Shown one piece after another: positions 50,612-59,753 of a DNA stretch of 64,000 nucleotides. A model generated the notes under the pieces. That model did not search any database. It worked only from the letters and a program-made list of their open reading frames with translations, and was not told the origin of the DNA. The DNA is taken from positions 1 through 64,000 of the forward strand of contig NZ_JTHP01000027.1 in the NCBI RefSeq assembly GCF_000943545.1. Reading direction: 5' to 3'. Within the stretch, counting starts at the first letter, position 1. Each line of letters starts with the position of its first letter. The stretch is from Paenibacillus terrae (lineage in GTDB: Bacteria; Bacillota; Bacilli; Paenibacillales; Paenibacillaceae). The translations under genes were made by a program, and so were the position numbers.

Positions 50612-51343
50612 TTATTCCTCATGCTTTACTGGTTTCTTGGAGAATACCCGTTTCCACGCCTCTGCACCGCCTGGTACGCGCCATATGCGGTAAGCCAACA
50701 TGAGCATCGAATAAATGCCATAACCCAGTGAAATACTTGCCTCACAGGTCAAAGTGGTAGTAAAACGCAGGCGATCCACCCAATAGGGCACGACAAACAG
50801 CTTGGGTGTGCAGTTCATGCGCACAAAGCTGGAGGCAAAACCGATCAGTGACGTTTTCAGCCCCCACAGAATACCGGTAGAGGTAGCCGTATAAGCAGCG
50901 TCAGCAAGACTGATATTGGTGGACCATTCCATTTTCGACATCGTCACATGGGCTAGCGTATGACGTATCCATCGACGGAAGGACCGCGTTCCTTTCAGAA
51001 GTATCCGAACATCGTGTATAAATCGCTTAATTTTCTCTTTATCGATGGTGCCGCTGTCAATGGTGGCATCGGTTTTATGTATGTTTTTGTTGCGATCGAG
51101 TCGATAGAGAAGCCCTTTTTGCAAACCTGCCAGCAGAATAGCCGGAATGTCATAATTTATTTTAATCCACCCGTACAGAAATCTGATCTCCAGATGCGCC
51201 CGGTCATCATTATCATGCTTGGCAATATCCAGCTTCAATCGGATACGGGAGAGCAGAACAGCCAGCACAAGTAACAAAACGACGATGATGGCGATACCGA
51301 TCCATTTCCACACTGGCGAGTCCTCCCTGCCTTTTTTCTCCAT
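50612..51343 (-). CDS. ytfI: DUF2953 membrane protein (YtfI-like)
   Basis: 243 aa. One N-terminal membrane helix (about residues 15-33, IGIAIIVVLLLVLAVLL) is followed by a beta-rich region resembling DUF2953 (EIRFLYGWIKINYDIP) and C-terminal helices. In B. subtilis YtfI lies next to YtfJ, next to scpAB-like context here. The molecular function is unknown; cotranscription with ytfJ suggests a sporulation role (inference). Confidence 0.8.
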   Translation of the reverse strand: MEKKGREDSPVWKWIGIAIIVVLLLVLAVLLSRIRLKLDIAKHDNDDRAHLEIRFLYGWIKINYDIPAILLAGLQKGLLYRLDRNKNIHKTDATIDSGTIDKEKIKRFIHDVRILLKGTRSFRRWIRHTLAHVTMSKMEWSTNISLADAAYTATSTGILWGLKTSLIGFASSFVRMNCTPKLFVVPYWVDRLRFTTTLTCEASISLGYGIYSMLMLAYRIWRVPGGAEAWKRVFSKKPVKHEE

Positions 51344-51402
51344 GGATATACCATGGCAAAAATAGTATGACCCTTCGCCCGGAAAACATGCATCCTAAAA
51401 CG

Positions 51403-51442
51403 CTAAACAGCCAGCCCCCATTATGCGAGGACTGGCTGTTTT
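51403..51442 (-). terminator. Hairpin after scpB
   Basis: AACAGCCAG/CTGGCTGTT stem of 9 bp with a loop of about 17 nt; the T-run is only moderate on each strand. Confidence 0.5.
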
Positions 51443-51500
51443 CTAAATTTCGAAACCTTTAACAATGAAGAGAACCCGTAAAACAGGCTTCTGCCAGGCA

Positions 51501-52103
51501 TCAAGACTCCGTATCATTCATATCCTGCTGGCGGTTCTCCAAACGTTCGAACAACAATTGTGTCTCTTCCTCCAGATTATCTGAGTCCTCAAACAGCTCA
51601 GGCTGCGGCAAATCCGCCAAAGAGCCCAAACCGAAATAATCCAGAAATGACTTCGTCGTTCCATACAAAATCGGCCGTCCAATGGCCTCAGCCCGACCTT
51701 TTTCCTCAATAAGCTCCTTGTTGACCAGAGTATGTATAGCCCGCTCAGATTTGACACCGCGAATATCTTCGATTTCAACTCTTGTAATGGGCTGGCGGTA
51801 GGCCACAATGGCAAGTGTCTCCAAAGCCGCTTGAGACAGCGAGGCACGTGCCGGAGAATAGGCGAGCTTTTCAAAATAAGGTGCATGTTCGGATAAGGTT
51901 GCCAGTTGATAATGCCCAGCGATACGGACAATTTGCAAGCCTCTTCCTCCCTGCTCCATGTCCTGCTTCATATCCTCCAGACTCTTTTCAACCAGCTCTT
52001 GCTGCTGCTCTACAATGTCAGCGATCTGCTTGGCGGACAACCCTTCCTCTCCCGCGAGAAACAGCAGTCCCTCAATAATTGATTTCAGCTTCAGATAATC
52101 CAT
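51501..52103 (-). CDS. scpB: Segregation and condensation protein B
   Basis: Winged-helix (kite) subunit of the SMC-ScpAB condensin. The 200-aa protein shows LKSIIEGLLFLAGEEGLSAK at the start, the second winged helix TLAIVAYRQPITRVEIEDIRG (about 92-112) and the motif LLEKGRA-like IEEKGRAEAIGRPILYGTT. The C-terminal 25 residues are acidic. It overlaps scpA by 32 nt, a typical coupled pair. Confidence 0.95.
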   Translation of the reverse strand: MDYLKLKSIIEGLLFLAGEEGLSAKQIADIVEQQQELVEKSLEDMKQDMEQGGRGLQIVRIAGHYQLATLSEHAPYFEKLAYSPARASLSQAALETLAIVAYRQPITRVEIEDIRGVKSERAIHTLVNKELIEEKGRAEAIGRPILYGTTKSFLDYFGLGSLADLPQPELFEDSDNLEEETQLLFERLENRQQDMNDTES

Positions 52104-52866
52104 TAACCCGTAAATCCCCTCTCCACTCCATTACAATATCATCGAAAAGCTTCTCCTGATAGCAGAAAATCTGCTTCATTTTCATCAGTTCGAGGATAGC
52201 CAAAAAGGTGACTACCACTTCATGCCGATACATATCCTCATGCATCAGCTTGGAGAACAGAAGCCGTCCTCCCGTCCCTACCATCTCCAACGCCCCGATG
52301 ACCTGCCGAATACGGTCCTTGACCGAAATTTCATCGCGGTGAATACGGGTTACCGTCGTACGTCGCTCTGCTTTACGCAGCGCACGCTGAAAGGCCGCGA
52401 CCAAATCGCTTGCATGTAGCCCATGCACCGGATTGGCGGGTTCGGTGGGCAGGAATGCGCTCAAATCTTCCGGCTCCTTGCCGTAGATCAGACTTCGTTC
52501 CCATTCACGTTCACTCAGATGGCGGGCAATCCCTTTATATTTACGATACTCCACCAGCTTGCGAACCAGTTCATCCCGCGGATCATAATCCTCTTCTTCA
52601 TAAAAATCCAAATCATCATATTCCATTACAGGTGGCTTGGGAAGCAGCAATTTACTCTTAATGGATAAGAGCGTCGCCGCCATCACCAGAAACTCGCTCG
52701 TAATGTCCAGCTCCAGCTCCTGCATACTGTGCAAAAAAGCCATATACTGATCGGTAATATCACTAATCGGGATATCCTGAATATCGATCTCGGCCTTATC
52801 AATCAGATGCAACAGCAGATCTAGTGGACCCTCGAATGTTTCCAGCTTGTAATTTACGACTGTCAA
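52072..52866 (-). CDS. scpA: Segregation and condensation protein A
   Basis: Kleisin that closes the SMC ring with ScpB. The start is a TTG at 52866 (LTVVNYKLETFEGPLDLL) seven nt after AGGGGG, giving 264 aa. The N-terminal region YKLETFEGPLDLLLHLI contacts the SMC neck; an acidic linker (EYDDLDFYEEEDYD) is followed by the C-terminal winged helix (TFLAILELMKMKQIFCYQE) that binds SMC heads. A longer frame upstream has no ribosome-binding site. Confidence 0.95.
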   Translation of the reverse strand: MTVVNYKLETFEGPLDLLLHLIDKAEIDIQDIPISDITDQYMAFLHSMQELELDITSEFLVMAATLLSIKSKLLLPKPPVMEYDDLDFYEEEDYDPRDELVRKLVEYRKYKGIARHLSEREWERSLIYGKEPEDLSAFLPTEPANPVHGLHASDLVAAFQRALRKAERRTTVTRIHRDEISVKDRIRQVIGALEMVGTGGRLLFSKLMHEDMYRHEVVVTFLAILELMKMKQIFCYQEKLFDDIVMEWRGDLRVNGLSEAEINY

Positions 52867-53039
52867 TGTGCTTCCCCCTGCCTTACTCCAATCATCATTC
52901 AACAATACCTTTCCCCGTTAGCACTTATGCTCGACTTTATCAATCCCTCTTTCTGTAGTATATACGTCATCGCCTTGCTTAACAATCCAATCCCTTTTTC
53001 CGGCTATAGTTATGCCGTTCTATTCAGGTATTGGCAAAA

Positions 53040-53504
53040 TTAAAACTGCTTGCCCAGATTCGCCATCTCAATCGCAGCCAGTGCGGAATCCCAGCCTTTA
53101 TTACCAGCCTTCGTACCTGCACGCTCAATAGCCTGCTCAATGTTTTCCGTCGTCACTACACCGAAAATAACAGGCACACCTGTTTTCAGACTGCTTGCCG
53201 CCACACCCTTGGCCACTTCATTGCAGACGATATCATAATGGGAGGTAGAACCACGGATCACCGTACCCAGTGTAATCACAGCATCGTATTTACCGCTCGC
53301 AGCCATTTTTTGAGCAATTAGTGAAATTTCAAAAGCGCCTGGCACCCAGGCCACATCAATCTCATCTTCCTGCGCTCCATGCCGTTGAAGCGCATCGATT
53401 GCACCGCTTAACAGCTTACTTGTAATAAACTCATTAAACCGGCCTACCACAATACCATACTTCAAACCATCCGATACGAGATTACCTTCCAGAAAACGTG
53501 CCAT
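53040..53504 (-). CDS. ribH: 6,7-dimethyl-8-ribityllumazine synthase
   Basis: Condenses 5-amino-6-ribitylaminouracil with 3,4-dihydroxybutanone 4-phosphate. From 53504 ([13 protein letters not shown]) the protein is 154 aa. Motifs: [14 protein letters not shown], the substrate loop [27 protein letters not shown] and the His in that segment (HYD) that acts as base. It follows ribB after about 45 nt. It forms the icosahedral lumazine synthase cage together with riboflavin synthase in Bacillus. Confidence 0.96.
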   Translation of the reverse strand: MARFLEGNLVSDGLKYGIVVGRFNEFITSKLLSGAIDALQRHGAQEDEIDVAWVPGAFEISLIAQKMAASGKYDAVITLGTVIRGSTSHYDIVCNEVAKGVAASSLKTGVPVIFGVVTTENIEQAIERAGTKAGNKGWDSALAAIEMANLGKQF

Positions 53505-53551
53505 ATGAATCAACCTCTCTTTTTTTAAAATAATGAGTTTCAAAACTGTAC

Positions 53552-54244
53552 TTACAATGACAAACGACGACGATAATCAATCAAATCCTGAATACTGATC
53601 AGCTTCAAATGATGACGCTTGGCGATCACTGCCAAATCAGGCACCCGAGCCATGGACCCATCTTCCTTTATAATTTCGCAAATGACTCCGGCGGGTTTGG
53701 AGCCGCAGAGCCGGGCCAGATCAACAGCCGCCTCGGTATGACCCGCACGCTGCAAAACACCCCCATCGCGGGCGATCAGCGGAAACATGTGACCGGGCTT
53801 GCGGAAATCGCTTCCTGTGGCTGCTTCGTCGGCCAGCGCACGCACGGTCAAAGAACGCTCGGCTGCTGAAATCCCCGTTGTCGTCTCTCTATGATCTACC
53901 GACACCGTAAAGGCTGTGCCGTGGAAATCTGTATTTTGCTCCACCATCGGCTGCAATTCCAGTGCCTCGGCTCTTTGCCCTGTAATCGGTACGCAGACCA
54001 ACCCGCGGCCTTCAGTAATCATGAAATTAATGACCTCGGGGGACGCTTTTTCAGCCAGAGCGATAAAATCGCCTTCATTTTCCCGTTGCTCATCATCCAC
54101 CACGATCACGACTTTACCGTTTTTTAGATCCTTCAGCGCTTCTTCAATGGAATCCAGACGAATTTCCACTTCCTGCTCCAACACACCATATTCCACTACG
54201 TCAGCCACTATATTTGAATGGCTCTCACTGCTTCCGCTTTCCAT
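53552..54244 (-). CDS. ribB: 3,4-dihydroxy-2-butanone-4-phosphate synthase (single-domain RibB)
   Basis: Makes the four-carbon unit of riboflavin from ribulose 5-phosphate. From ATG 54244 ([10 protein letters not shown]) after AAGGAGG the protein is 230 aa. The catalytic motif [20 protein letters not shown] (about 50-69) and FGKTGHM-type [28 protein letters not shown] and [11 protein letters not shown] are intact. The Bacillus RibBA protein continues into GTP cyclohydrolase II (about 400 aa in all); this frame stops after YRRRLSL and the next gene begins 48 nt later, so the RibA domain is absent. An N-terminal 30-residue extension is unusual. Confidence 0.93.
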   Translation of the reverse strand: MESGSSESHSNIVADVVEYGVLEQEVEIRLDSIEEALKDLKNGKVVIVVDDEQRENEGDFIALAEKASPEVINFMITEGRGLVCVPITGQRAEALELQPMVEQNTDFHGTAFTVSVDHRETTTGISAAERSLTVRALADEAATGSDFRKPGHMFPLIARDGGVLQRAGHTEAAVDLARLCGSKPAGVICEIIKEDGSMARVPDLAVIAKRHHLKLISIQDLIDYRRRLSL

Positions 54245-54272
54245 TACACTTTCCTCCTTATTTCTTGTGGTA

Positions 54273-54938
54273 TCAGGCAAAGCCGTGTTTCGCCAAATAA
54301 TCCAGACTCATAGGAGCTTTCTCCGTTCCCTGCGTCGCCGCTGATCTTCCGTAATTCAAAAGCTGCTCCACATATTTACCTAAAATGTCGCATTCAATAT
54401 TGACGGTGTCTCCCTCACGTTTGGCCTGCAAGGCCGTCTCAGATAAGGTATGGGGGATGATAGATACGGCAAAGGTATCTCCTGTGCGCTGGGCCACCGT
54501 CAAGCTGATGCCGTCGAGTGTAATCGAGCCTTTGAGAAGAATATATTTGAATATTGCCTGATCTGTAGGTGCAACTTCGTACACAACCGCATTCTGGTCT
54601 GATGTCACCCGACGAATCGTGCCCGTTCCATCCACATGTCCTTGCACGATATGCCCTCCGAACCTGCCGTTCGCCGCCATAGCCCGTTCCAGATTGACCC
54701 GGCTACCGGATTTCAACTCTTTCAGATTGCTGCTGCGGAAGGTTTCAGGCATCACATCAACCTTAAAATCCTTAGTACCCACCTGTGTTGCGGTCAGACA
54801 AACACCATTCACGGAAACACTGTCTCCTATTTTCAAATCACCCAATACCACAGAACCCGCAATGCCCAGCACCATCGCTTCTCCGCTTCTGGAAATCTGC
54901 TGAATGCGTCCCACTTCCTCGACCAATCCGGTAAACAT
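54273..54938 (-). CDS. ribE: Riboflavin synthase alpha chain
   Basis: Dismutates two 6,7-dimethyl-8-ribityllumazine molecules into riboflavin. From 54938 ([10 protein letters not shown], after AAGGAG) it is 221 aa, with two lumazine-binding repeats: [12 protein letters not shown] and [22 protein letters not shown] in the first, and [14 protein letters not shown] and [13 protein letters not shown] in the second. It is first in the operon behind the FMN riboswitch, while ribD would be first in B. subtilis. Confidence 0.96.
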   Translation of the reverse strand: MFTGLVEEVGRIQQISRSGEAMVLGIAGSVVLGDLKIGDSVSVNGVCLTATQVGTKDFKVDVMPETFRSSNLKELKSGSRVNLERAMAANGRFGGHIVQGHVDGTGTIRRVTSDQNAVVYEVAPTDQAIFKYILLKGSITLDGISLTVAQRTGDTFAVSIIPHTLSETALQAKREGDTVNIECDILGKYVEQLLNYGRSAATQGTEKAPMSLDYLAKHGFA

Positions 54939-54996
54939 GCTTTCACTCCTTCCCATCTAAAGTTCAGTTTATCCCTTATTCATCAGGCGTAAGCGC

Positions 54997-55034
54997 AAAA
55001 AACCCCCAGTCCGGATCATATCCGTCATGGGGGT
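54997..55034 (-). terminator. Terminator between FMN riboswitch and ribE
   Basis: CCCCC (reading the minus strand) pairs with GGGGG, with an inner CGGAT/ATCCG stem and six T. It lies about 235 nt after the aptamer and 60 nt before ribE, so it is probably the expression platform's terminator. Confidence 0.75.
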
Positions 55035-55269
55035 GATGAGAGTCGAATTTGCAGTATACAAGCGCAGTCCATATACATCCTGAGACCACATGAATGATAA
55101 GTTTGCCAATAGAAAGCATGACTGACCATACAACTAAATACGCTCAGAGCGCGTGCGAAAACGAAAGCTTGTAGAACAAGCAATCTTCCGTTTGCTACCT
55201 GCAACGAAATAAGCCGTACGTACAATTACGTATGCTAAAAATCGGCACATGTCACGTCATGCACATGCG

Positions 55270-55445
55270 CTTCGTATCCTTCTCCCATCCAGACTATACT
55301 GTCGGTCCCGGAATTGCACCAGGTCCACCTTCTGCTGATCGTTCAGCATCCGGGTCACGGACTAAGCCGCACTGTTCATCGCAGAAGCGATTTACAGACA
55401 CGTCATCACCGCCGGTGGGGAATTGCGCCCCGCCCCGAAGGATCT
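55270..55445 (-). promoter_or_regulatory. FMN riboswitch (RFN element) of the rib operon
   Basis: The minus strand carries the conserved RFN core: AGGATCTTCGGGGC-GGGG, AATTCCCCACCGGCGGT, the AGTCCGTGACCCG and GTGGACCTGGTG segments, AATTCCGGGACCGACAGT and TAGTCTGGATGGGAGAAGGAT at the 3' end. FMN binding would terminate or block ribE expression. The aptamer runs about 175 nt. Confidence 0.95.
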
Positions 55446-55483
55446 TGCTTTATTCAATTGAATTAGCATTAAACTTGTTACGT

Positions 55484-55512
55484 ATATTAGCACCGACTTC
55501 TAAAAAAAGCAA
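55484..55512 (-). promoter_or_regulatory. Possible promoter of the rib operon
   Basis: TTGCTT (55507-55512), 17-nt spacer, TAATAT (55484-55489), about 40 nt before the riboswitch aptamer. Partial match to sigma-A. Confidence 0.35.
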
Positions 55513-55513
55513 G

Positions 55514-55981
55514 TTATCTGATAGACGCTTCTGCTTTTGTTTTGACATATTGGCTGGAAAGCTCTTCAAACCAGGCCCTATCATTCATGTGAAGCGCCAG
55601 ATCAATCAGATCGGCCAGTTCTTCGATCCCGAGCTGCGTAGCATGATCGAACGTAATGACCGCTGAAGCGGTTGGTCCACGGCCACCCTCCGCGCATATA
55701 TCGTAATCCAGCCGTACATCAACATGCCCGTCGATAAACTCACATTTCAGAAAATAAATAATTTCGCACATTAAAATGGGGCGCACCTGCGTCTCCAGCA
55801 CACAATCCATCACCTTGGCAGAATAATGCTGGTTCGTCAGCGTGAATTTGTGATCCGTCGCTGCCAATGATGTCCGTCCAAAGTCATCGGTAAATTTCAG
55901 TTCCACTGGCGTGATATTCATGACCTTGGGTATTTGCTTCTTTATAATTTCGATTATCTCAACTGTATTCAGCTTAATCAT
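55514..55981 (-). CDS. IDEAL-domain protein
   Basis: The 155-aa protein starts MIKLNTVEIIEIIKKQIP. Its C-terminal 30 residues contain ELADLIDLALHMNDRAWFEEL, matching the short IDEAL domain found in Bacillales proteins such as ComK and YpiB. The central part (about 40-110) has three Cys residues and several strands and is unfamiliar to me. It lies alone between the POR operon and the rib riboswitch. Function unknown; other IDEAL proteins act as regulators or adaptors. Confidence 0.65.
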   Translation of the reverse strand: MIKLNTVEIIEIIKKQIPKVMNITPVELKFTDDFGRTSLAATDHKFTLTNQHYSAKVMDCVLETQVRPILMCEIIYFLKCEFIDGHVDVRLDYDICAEGGRGPTASAVITFDHATQLGIEELADLIDLALHMNDRAWFEELSSQYVKTKAEASIR

Positions 55982-56102
55982 ACCTGCACCTCATTGCATC
56001 TTAAAATTCAGAGAAAGCACTAATTCAACATGTTTCACGTAGGCCTCCACTCCTATATCGGAAATCATTACCTGATTTTTTATGCTTCATCCCATAAACG
56101 AC

Positions 56103-56139
56103 AAAAAAGATTCTTCGCGCAACAAGCGCAAAGAATCTT
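56103..56139 (-). terminator. Terminator of the pyruvate:ferredoxin oxidoreductase operon
   Basis: AAGATTCTTTGCGC-TTGTT-GCGCGAAGAATCTT with a T-run on the minus strand, about 65 nt after the stop codon. Confidence 0.9.
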
Positions 56140-56202
56140 GATCGAACCGGTACCGCAACATCTTATAACAATGTTCAAAGTGTATTATACAAAAAAACTG
56201 GA

Positions 56203-58491
56203 TTATAGCTCCGAAATTTCATGTTTCTTTTTCAAAATATTCCAGCGGCGTTCAATCTCCTGCTCAAAGGTAGCCAGCGTGGCTTCCTCCTTGAGAAGAT
56301 GTTTTGTTTTGCCCATTAATTTGAGCCATTCTGCGGCTGGAATCCGTTTTCCCTTGTCCTCCGGATTGTACGTAATCGTCGTACTGCCTTGCTCAATCTC
56401 ATACAGCGGGAAGAAACAAGATTCCACAGCGGCACCCACAATACTGGTACCCAGTCTATCCTCGGATTTCCAGTTCAGCGGACAGGCGCACAGGATTTTA
56501 CCATAAGCCGTCCCCACGTTATTCGCATACCATTGTGCTTTGGCCGCTTTGCGTAGCATATCCTGCGGATGGCTTTCGGCTGCCGTGAAGGCATATGGAA
56601 TATTGCAGGCAGCCATAATTTGCACTGTATCCTTGTGATGGCCCTGCTTGCCTTTTTGCATCTTGCCTACGCCTGACGTGCTCGTCATATGGCCAACCGG
56701 AGTCGAGTACGATTGCTGCGACCCTGTATTCATGTACCCCTCGTTATCATATTCCAGCATGATCAGCTTATGATTACGAAGAGCCGCACCAATTGCAGAA
56801 CCCATACCAATATCCATCCCGCCGTCACCACTGATCATGATAAAGGTCGGATCATCCGCCATCTTAATTTCATTGCGGCGCTTCATCTCCATGTAAGCCT
56901 CCAGCGCTCCAGAGAGCGTAGCAGCCCCATTTTGAAAAAGATTATGAATCATCGGTTGCTTGTGTGATGTATACGGATAACCTGTCGTGACCACGTATAC
57001 GCAGCCTGTCTGGAACAGCACGACGATATCGCCCTCGATGCCTTTGAAAAACAGCTCCAACGCAGACAGCGCTCCACAGCCCGGACACGCCCCATGACCC
57101 GGCGTGAGACGGCGTGGTTTGGTCGTCAGCGAACGCAGCGGCGGTACCTTGACCTTGAGCTTACCGGTCGCCTCATCCGGCGTAACCTGAATCAGACCCG
57201 TACGGTACGCATCTCCCCGTGGCGGCTGCATAACCTGCGGCATGACCTTGTCCGGGGACCCCGGATTAAGCCCATAATAATCAAAAGGCTTCTCGGTCCG
57301 TCCGGCTTCCGCCGCCTCAATTGCAAGCTGGAAGAACGCCTCAGCGTCTTCCGCATAAAAATCCTTGCCGCCCAAGCCAAAAATGCGGCACAATACAAGC
57401 GTCCGATTCAGCGGGTCCTCCTGCAAGGCCGCCTTGATTTCGTGCGTCAAATTACCGCCATCGGCGCCGTACGAATCCGCACGTTCACCCACCAGCAGCG
57501 CCTTGACATGGCGCAATGCCTCACGCAGCTGCGCGGCCGGAAACGGCCGAATAATATTCGGACGAATCACACCGGCCTTAATGCCGCGCGCGCGGAGTTG
57601 ATCGGCTACGTCCTTAGCCGATTCAGCCGCCGAATTCAGCAGGAATACTGCAACCTCGGCATCCTCCATGTGATAGAGATCCAAAATCGGATATTCCCGC
57701 CCGGATAATGCGGCATATTCTGCGGCAACCTGCTCATATACTCCTTCTGACAGCTTTAACGCCTCGGATAACTGAGCATGATTATTCGTCAGGTCATCGC
57801 CGTTCATATGCGCCCCGACAGTAACCGGATGGTCAAAATCGGAAATATTCGGATAATTCAGATTCGGGTTCGGCCCCACAAAACCGCGCACGGTTTCGGC
57901 ATCGGCAAAATATTGCACCTTACGCTTCTGATGGGACGTGTAAAAGCCGTCATAAGCGACCATCACAGGCAGCCGAACATCGCTGTGCTCTGCGATTTTC
58001 AGCGCCATGATGTTCATATCATACACAGCCTGCGGCGTGCTTGCGGCCAAAATCACCCAGCCCGTATTCAATCCATAATACAAGTCCGAATGATCCCCAC
58101 GGATATCCAGCGGGCCACTGATAGCCCGGGTCACCAGATTCATAACCATAGGAAAACGAGTGCCGGACTGCACAGGCAACTGCTCCAGCATATACAGGAA
58201 GCCTTGCGAACTTGTTGCGTTCACAACCCTCGCTCCCGCTGCCGCAGCCCCATAGCATATCCCCGCCGAACCATGTTCACCGTCTGCTGCGACCAGCTTA
58301 ATGTCATGCTGACCTCTCGTTCTCATCTGATCCAGATATTGCGCCACCTCGGTCGATGGTGTGATTGGAAAATATCCCATCATATGATAATTGATCTGCG
58401 CCGCCGCCGTAGCCGCCATTTCATTGCCGGATTCGAACGTTGTCACCTGTGCGGCGCCTGTCTGCTTGAGCTCTTCCTCCAGTTTCGCCAT
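56203..58491 (-). CDS. Pyruvate/2-oxoacid:ferredoxin oxidoreductase, fused alpha-beta chain
   Basis: Oxidises a 2-oxoacid (probably pyruvate) to acyl-CoA with reduction of ferredoxin. The 762-aa chain begins with the alpha (PorA) pyrimidine-binding part (GYFPITPSTEVAQYL, about 38-52; GDHSDLYYG), its domain II to about residue 395, and then the beta (PorB) part from about 455: GHGACPGCGALSALE with two cluster cysteines, the TPP motif SGDGGMDIGMGSAIGAALRN with the following NEGYMNTG, and the later Cys of ILCACPLNW. An alpha-beta fusion with separate gamma-delta fusion is unusual. Its ATG overlaps the stop of the gamma-delta gene by 1 nt. Confidence 0.88.
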   Translation of the reverse strand: MAKLEEELKQTGAAQVTTFESGNEMAATAAAQINYHMMGYFPITPSTEVAQYLDQMRTRGQHDIKLVAADGEHGSAGICYGAAAAGARVVNATSSQGFLYMLEQLPVQSGTRFPMVMNLVTRAISGPLDIRGDHSDLYYGLNTGWVILAASTPQAVYDMNIMALKIAEHSDVRLPVMVAYDGFYTSHQKRKVQYFADAETVRGFVGPNPNLNYPNISDFDHPVTVGAHMNGDDLTNNHAQLSEALKLSEGVYEQVAAEYAALSGREYPILDLYHMEDAEVAVFLLNSAAESAKDVADQLRARGIKAGVIRPNIIRPFPAAQLREALRHVKALLVGERADSYGADGGNLTHEIKAALQEDPLNRTLVLCRIFGLGGKDFYAEDAEAFFQLAIEAAEAGRTEKPFDYYGLNPGSPDKVMPQVMQPPRGDAYRTGLIQVTPDEATGKLKVKVPPLRSLTTKPRRLTPGHGACPGCGALSALELFFKGIEGDIVVLFQTGCVYVVTTGYPYTSHKQPMIHNLFQNGAATLSGALEAYMEMKRRNEIKMADDPTFIMISGDGGMDIGMGSAIGAALRNHKLIMLEYDNEGYMNTGSQQSYSTPVGHMTSTSGVGKMQKGKQGHHKDTVQIMAACNIPYAFTAAESHPQDMLRKAAKAQWYANNVGTAYGKILCACPLNWKSEDRLGTSIVGAAVESCFFPLYEIEQGSTTITYNPEDKGKRIPAAEWLKLMGKTKHLLKEEATLATFEQEIERRWNILKKKHEISEL

Positions 58492-59504
58492 TACACGCGA
58501 CCTCCTTCATATACCGGAAACTGATGGGCAACCCGATGCTGCTCCGCCCATCCCCATTGCTCACGGCGCGAGCTTAATGCCCCCGACGGGCAAATATCTA
58601 CGCATTTCAGACACCCTTTGCAATACTGGTAATCAATCCCTTGCAAAAATGGCAGCATTCTTCCCCGTTTGTCCGCCTGCTCTTCCCATACAAAGCAGTA
58701 ATCCGGGCAAATCGAATCACACTTGGCACAATGCGTACATTTATCAGCTTCATATTCAGGCACAAAGCCCTGACGTGAACCGCTGACATCTCTCGTCATG
58801 CTGTTTCCCTGTGTGGCAATAACACCTCCCGAGGGTTGTGTTTCATACCCCAGCAAAGGCTGCGGCCGTTCAAAAATGCGATCCTGTGCATCATTCGTAA
58901 CCGGATATACGTGCAGCTCCATTTCCTCAAAACCCCGGTTAAACGTACGCAAATTAGGCTCCACCAACTGTGGATTTTTCTTCTCAAAGGTACTGCGAAT
59001 AACCGATCTCATCGCCTCCGGATCCAAAAAATCACAGACACGGAACAGCGCACCCAACATGGACGTATTCAGTTTGGTCCGCTCCTCCAGTGCGATGCCC
59101 ATGGCATCCACTACCGCCAGCGTGCCGGATACCAGTCCCAAATCAGCCCGTATTTCTTCTGCCGGACGCGTGGAATTGACCACAACGATCCCATCCGCTG
59201 GAAGCCCGCTGATGACATTGACCGTTTTGTACAATGTTTCATGAAAAATGCCTACCACATGCGGTTGCTCGATCGGACTGTGATCACGGATATCTACCCC
59301 TGGATCACAGAACCGTACAAAGCTTTTGACCGGGGTTCCCTTCTTTTCAGAACCATAGGACGAAAAATTGGAAGCATTAAGCCCCAGACCAAGCACGCCC
59401 GTTTCGGCCAGCATTTTACCAGCCAGATTAGCGCCGAGTCCACCAATGGATTCCAGCCGGATTTCAAAAAATCCGAGTCGATTTGTACGCGTTAAAATAG
59501 ACAA
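58491..59504 (-). CDS. Pyruvate/2-oxoacid:ferredoxin oxidoreductase, fused gamma-delta chain
   Basis: Partner of the alpha-beta chain. I start it at TTG 59504 (LSILTRTNRLGFFEIRLESI) nine nt after AAGGGGG, giving 337 aa; an upstream ATG at 59594 lacks a ribosome-binding site. Residues about 20-195 are the gamma domain (RLESIGGLGANLAGKMLAE, SSYGSEKKGTPVKSFVR); residues about 250-320 are the delta ferredoxin domain with two [4Fe-4S] motifs, CTHCAKCDSICPDYC and CKGCLKCVDICPSG. An FNR-like palindrome lies about 110 nt upstream. Confidence 0.86.
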   Translation of the reverse strand: MSILTRTNRLGFFEIRLESIGGLGANLAGKMLAETGVLGLGLNASNFSSYGSEKKGTPVKSFVRFCDPGVDIRDHSPIEQPHVVGIFHETLYKTVNVISGLPADGIVVVNSTRPAEEIRADLGLVSGTLAVVDAMGIALEERTKLNTSMLGALFRVCDFLDPEAMRSVIRSTFEKKNPQLVEPNLRTFNRGFEEMELHVYPVTNDAQDRIFERPQPLLGYETQPSGGVIATQGNSMTRDVSGSRQGFVPEYEADKCTHCAKCDSICPDYCFVWEEQADKRGRMLPFLQGIDYQYCKGCLKCVDICPSGALSSRREQWGWAEQHRVAHQFPVYEGGRV

Positions 59505-59611
59505 TGTGATAAGCCCCCTTCTTTTGCAACCCTTACTGTACTTGAAAAGCCATATCCAAAAATGGAAAATGCATTCTAATGAAAAGGCTATCACAACACT
59601 TACTTTTCGAA

Positions 59612-59627
59612 TGTGATTTTATTCACT
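59612..59627 (-). promoter_or_regulatory. FNR/CRP-like palindrome upstream of the oxidoreductase
   Basis: TGTGA-N6-TCACT reading plus (AGTGA-N6-TCACA reading minus), one base from the Bacillus FNR consensus TGTGA-N6-TCACA. It fits anaerobic activation of a pyruvate:ferredoxin oxidoreductase, but no convincing -10 is seen at the expected distance. Confidence 0.45.
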
Positions 59628-59679
59628 TTAATACCTGCGTGATTGCGATAAAACAGCAAACCGACAAACAAAAGACAAC

Positions 59680-59713
59680 AAAAAGCCGCCTGTCCAAAGA
59701 CAGAACGGCTTAG
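59680..59713 (-). terminator. Terminator of ppiB
   Basis: AAGCCG-TTCTGTC-TTTG-GACAGGCGGCTT then TTTTG on the minus strand, about 40 nt after the ppiB stop. Confidence 0.8.
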
Positions 59714-59753
59714 GTGTAACGTTATACAAAAAGATCATGCATTTAACGGTATA

